Origin: Odiellus spinosus | Taxonomy: Eukaryota; Arthropoda; Arachnida; Opiliones; Phalangiidae | Assembly: GCA_963920705.1 (NCBI GenBank) | Contig: OY987227.1 | Span: 21,849,434 to 21,913,433 of the forward strand | Reading direction: 5' to 3' | DNA length: 64,000 nucleotides | Shown here: positions 60,577 to 64,000 of the stretch, piece after piece | How positions within the stretch are numbered: position 1 is the first letter of the stretch | Layout of the letters: the number at the start of each line of letters is the position of its first letter | Position numbers and translations under genes: made by a program | Notes under the pieces: generated by a model | Databases searched by the model: none | The model's input: only the letters and a program-made list of their open reading frames with translations | Told to the model about the DNA's origin: nothing

Positions 60577-62569
60577 AGGTAAATAAAGGTGGAGAGTCTT
60601 TCGATTAGTCGGGGGCTCTCCTTTAAATTCAATGCCAAATTCTGAATCTTTTCAGATTTTTTGCAGAATTCAGAGACAAATTTTCCAAATGTTTTAATAC
60701 GCGAATAAGATTTATTTTTTATAGTAAAATCGATAAAAAATATATCCATTTCATTATTCACCCCCCTTTAATACTTTTTATATACAATATACCGTAGCTA
60801 AAATTGAATTTACTCCAAATATTGAAGTTTTATAAACACACTTTTTATATTAAACGAGAGACAGATGCTCTTCGCTTCAGATTCAATTTATGGAAGGTAC
60901 TATGTAACTCAATTTTAATCCAATTTAATCAGGATTTAATCGATGAAGGCGCGTAATTATTAATGGGAGTGACCTGACCAAAAATTGTCAGTTTGAGACC
61001 TATTTAGCGTTTTAAACTAACATCGATTTTTACACTGACAGTGGCGGTAGGCTGAGTAGGCTGTAGCCTAAGTGTAAATTTCAAGGGGATACATTAAAAA
61101 ACCTAGCCCTTATAGGTTAGTCTACGCAGAAAAAAATTATGGTACCGTCATGCACTGTCGAGCAGGGGCTGAACATGTAATCGTTGTACAAATTTGAGTA
61201 CTAATTAAGTATAACCAATCAGTTTCGTTAATCTCGTAGAAAATCTAACTTATAACCCCCTGTACAAAGGACTTGAAGTCCTGCACAGTTAGTGAGACTA
61301 AATTTCATTGTTGACCTTTTTTTTTTATTCTTTCATCTCAAATTTTGGAAAAAAAGCTATCTCCGAGCCAGGGCCCTAGCTAGGCAGGGGTGATAAGGCA
61401 TAGGGGCGCCAAAATTGGTCTGGTTTTGATATATTAATTAGGGGGTGCCATAAACATTTGTTCACCCCGGGCGCATACAGCCCTGCTCCGAGCCAAAAAT
61501 CGGTCGAATAATCCTTATAATTTTTAAGGGGAGACTCCGGATTTAATTTAAAACATGATTCCAGAAAATCATTTAACGCCCATTAGCGTAATACTACTCC
61601 ACCAACCGAAAACTCCAGCGTAAGGAGTACGCACAAACGGCTGCCGAGAGAAATTTAGCCTCAAAGATAAGAGGATGGAAAATAAAAGAAAAAAATTAAA
61701 CAATGAGTTTCCATATAAAACGCCAACCTGTCTACTTCTGTACATCGACTTCTGATCTCACAGATGTATATAATTTTATCTGTTAGCTTTTTTTTTTTTT
61801 TTTTAATATCTAAAAAGAGCGTCAAATCTTCGTATCTCTTGTCTAGAGAGACTCTTGTTTAACATATAACCTATAAGTTCAGCATTGGTGCATGGTTTTG
61901 GTTTTAGAACGTTATTGGAATTTTTAAACTTGAAACTTAATTCTGTTAGAAAACGAGCTAGAGGGTTGAATCACCTTCCTATAAACTAATATAATATAGA
62001 AAATATATATACCGGTATCTTCCTGTTTGAAATTGGGAGCTTTAAGTTTTCAAAAGATCACCTTTTAGTTTGAGAGGTCGTGTTTTTTAGATGATGTATG
62101 TGAAGGGTGTGATTTGCCCGAGGCTTTCAGATATCTCCAAGCTTTTCTGCAAGACGTGGGATATCTGGGTACATATTAAGTATCCTTATTGTTGATTACG
62201 ATTGAAAAAAAGGAAGTTAAATCCTATGGGAAACCGTGTTTAATCAAATTTACAGGGCCACCCTATGGCGTCGCTACTGGTCAAAGATAAAATTCTACCT
62301 GGGATTATACAGGTTTACAGTGACAGTCAAAGAACAATGTTTCAAAATTTGAACATTTTGGAGCCCCCATCCAAAAAACGGTAAACTAATTTCATCTTAT
62401 AAAAATTAAGTTACACCATGAATTTATAAATTCATGGTTACACGCAGAACACGATGGTGCAATTCTTAATTGGATAACAACCGATGGAAAGCTTAAGATA
62501 AAATTATTAAAAGCTAGCACTGCAGATGAAGAGCATCTACATGAACCCTAAAAGAAAAATATTAATTGA
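60577..62569. other. Intergenic, nothing supported
   Basis: AT-rich, with a T run near 61788-61804. No exon is recognised. Confidence 0.45.
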
Positions 62570-62866
62570 GCTGCGTTCATACTAGGCCTTAGAATCGATT
62601 TAAACAGTTTCAAAACGTTTCGCTAGAGTCGTGTGAACGGGAAAGCGTCTTATCTCGAATCGATTTGACTCGATTTCTCGAAACTGCTTCGGGAACCAGT
62701 TTATAACTGATTCGATTTCAATAACCAAGAGATGAAGCTACAATAAATCGATTTATTAAGATAATACGTGAACATATGACGCTTAAAACGATTTCTAGCG
62801 CTTTGAATATCTGTTTGATTTTACCGTTTCAAATCGATTAAGAAATGCTAGTGTGACCGTAGCTTA
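62570..62866 (+). mobile_element. Family B MITE, last copy
   Basis: Runs from TTGAGCTGCGTTCATACTAG to GCTAGTGTGACCGTAGCTTAA, about 297 bp. The body matches the 49.6 kb copy closely (TTTCGCTAGAGTCGTGTGAA). Confidence 0.8.
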
Positions 62867-64000
62867 AGATTGATACCATGTGCGCGTCGTTTTCATCCTG
62901 AACGCCGGTGCGCTGCAGTTAAAATCCTTTAAAATCTTTCTACGCGCCTGTAGAAGTGTTCTAACGGTAGATCTTGGTTGCTTAGGGTGCAGACCGCCAA
63001 TAGGGGCAGATTTATTAATGCGGTATAAGTACCGCATCCTTAATACATATTTTCCAAAAAAATTAAACAAACTTTCATTGGTTGTGATTTTTAAAAATTA
63101 TACCATCGTGAACAGCATATAAAGGGATTTTGTGCACAAAGCTTTTGAACTAATTGAAACGGCTATTCCAGTAAATTTCGTTGCTCCTTCCTTTTGAAGC
63201 TTAAAATTTTGCTAGCGTTGCTTATGTGATAAATGATCCATATGCAGTGCATTGTTAAAATTTGGGTCTTAAGGCAAAATATATAGAAATATAATTTTAA
63301 ATTTTCATAATATCAGCAATTTTCATTAAAAATACTGAAGATTAAATTAAAGAGTTTAGTACATATAATTTCTATATTTTTTCACCTTTGTTTTCTAAGT
63401 TATAAATGTGTAAATATAGTTTTGCCAATACGCTCCGACCTCAATCAGTATTACTCATTTTTAAAGCTTATAGCCTTAGAAATTCTTTCGTTGGTAACTG
63501 GCATCTTTGTGGAAGAAAAATTCCACCTTTGAGTAAAAATTCGTAAACTACAATAACATCTAAGAGATTTATTCCGAAAAATGATGAAAGATGGGGTTGC
63601 ATATTGGGAATTGTTGAGAATGAAGGAAGCCAAAAAATAAGGACCACGCAAATCGTTTCGGCTGTCCCACGGAGGAAATACACCAGAGTCAAATACCAGA
63701 TCTTTATCTACATTATAACGATCCCTGATCTCAAACCTTCAAAACTATAGCTTATTTTCGTTGCACTCTACGAATGGATCGAACTCGTTCTAAGTTCCCC
63801 GCTGCGTAAAACTCCGCCACCACACACCTGCAGAACTAAAGCTTCTATGTAGGGAGGATAGTGGACTGGGCCAAGCCATCCCAGGGAGAGAAAGAGAAAA
63901 TATTCCAAGAGCGACCAGCATGCGGCTGGGATACGAATTTTTAAGAAAGATGGTGGTGCGATGGTTTCATTTCAAAAAAGAGAGGGGGTACGCGACGTAC
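62867..64000. other. Intergenic to window end
   Basis: A diverged piece of the 90-bp repeat (GCGCCTGTAGAAGTGTTCTA) lies at about 62944. A minus-strand frame of about 100 codons at 63451-63740 has no ATG near its start and no family resemblance. The final 200 bases show no feature. Confidence 0.4.

Noticed and set aside
63451-63740. About 100-codon minus-strand open stretch
   Set aside because: No ATG near the start, no acceptor or donor that helps, and no recognisable family. It is likely chance.

Overview
The window comes from an animal nuclear genome, most likely an AT-rich invertebrate. It has spliced genes with many very short GT-AG introns (51-77 nt is common), AATAAA-type poly(A) signals, no operons or Shine-Dalgarno sites, and a dense load of short non-autonomous transposons. 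The UDP-glucose dehydrogenase protein reads as arthropod-like, but I cannot place the species from sequence alone. No rRNA, convincing tRNA, CRISPR array or viral gene is visible.

The window has two halves. From 1 to about 35.5 kb is repeat-rich, gene-poor DNA. It holds short inverted-repeat elements of several families, a 90-bp tandem repeat, a 3.8-kb minisatellite carried inside a TA-flanked inverted-repeat element (16.1-20.2 kb), and a degenerate CCCTGACCTTTT-type array (24.1-24.8 kb). From 35.6 to 55.3 kb lie four genes that can be reconstructed exon by exon: a C6orf136/DUF2358 homologue (+, six exons), UDP-glucose 6-dehydrogenase (-, eight exons, tail to tail with the first), a METTL7/TMT1-type thiol methyltransferase (+, two exons) and an SLC35G1-like EamA transporter (+, two exons). 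Two further minus-strand loci (46.5-47.2 kb and 51.0-51.35 kb) carry phase-compatible exon-like reading frames that I do not recognise. From 55.3 kb to the end is again repeat-bearing intergenic DNA.

The four genes do not form an obvious pathway. UGDH makes UDP-glucuronate in the cytosol, the methyltransferase should be an ER or lipid-droplet membrane protein, the EamA protein is a multipass transporter, and the DUF2358 protein is probably mitochondrial. They look like ordinary unlinked neighbours.

The most distinctive biology is in the mobile DNA. Six copies of a ~337-bp element each have a perfect 7-bp target duplication. Two unrelated elements, one nested inside a copy of the first, show the same signature (CA...TG ends, 7-bp duplication). 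This suggests one transposase group mobilising several MITE families. Other families use TTAA or TA targets. The 16-20 kb element shows a minisatellite apparently amplified inside a mariner-like MITE, with an ordered gradient of repeat-unit variants.
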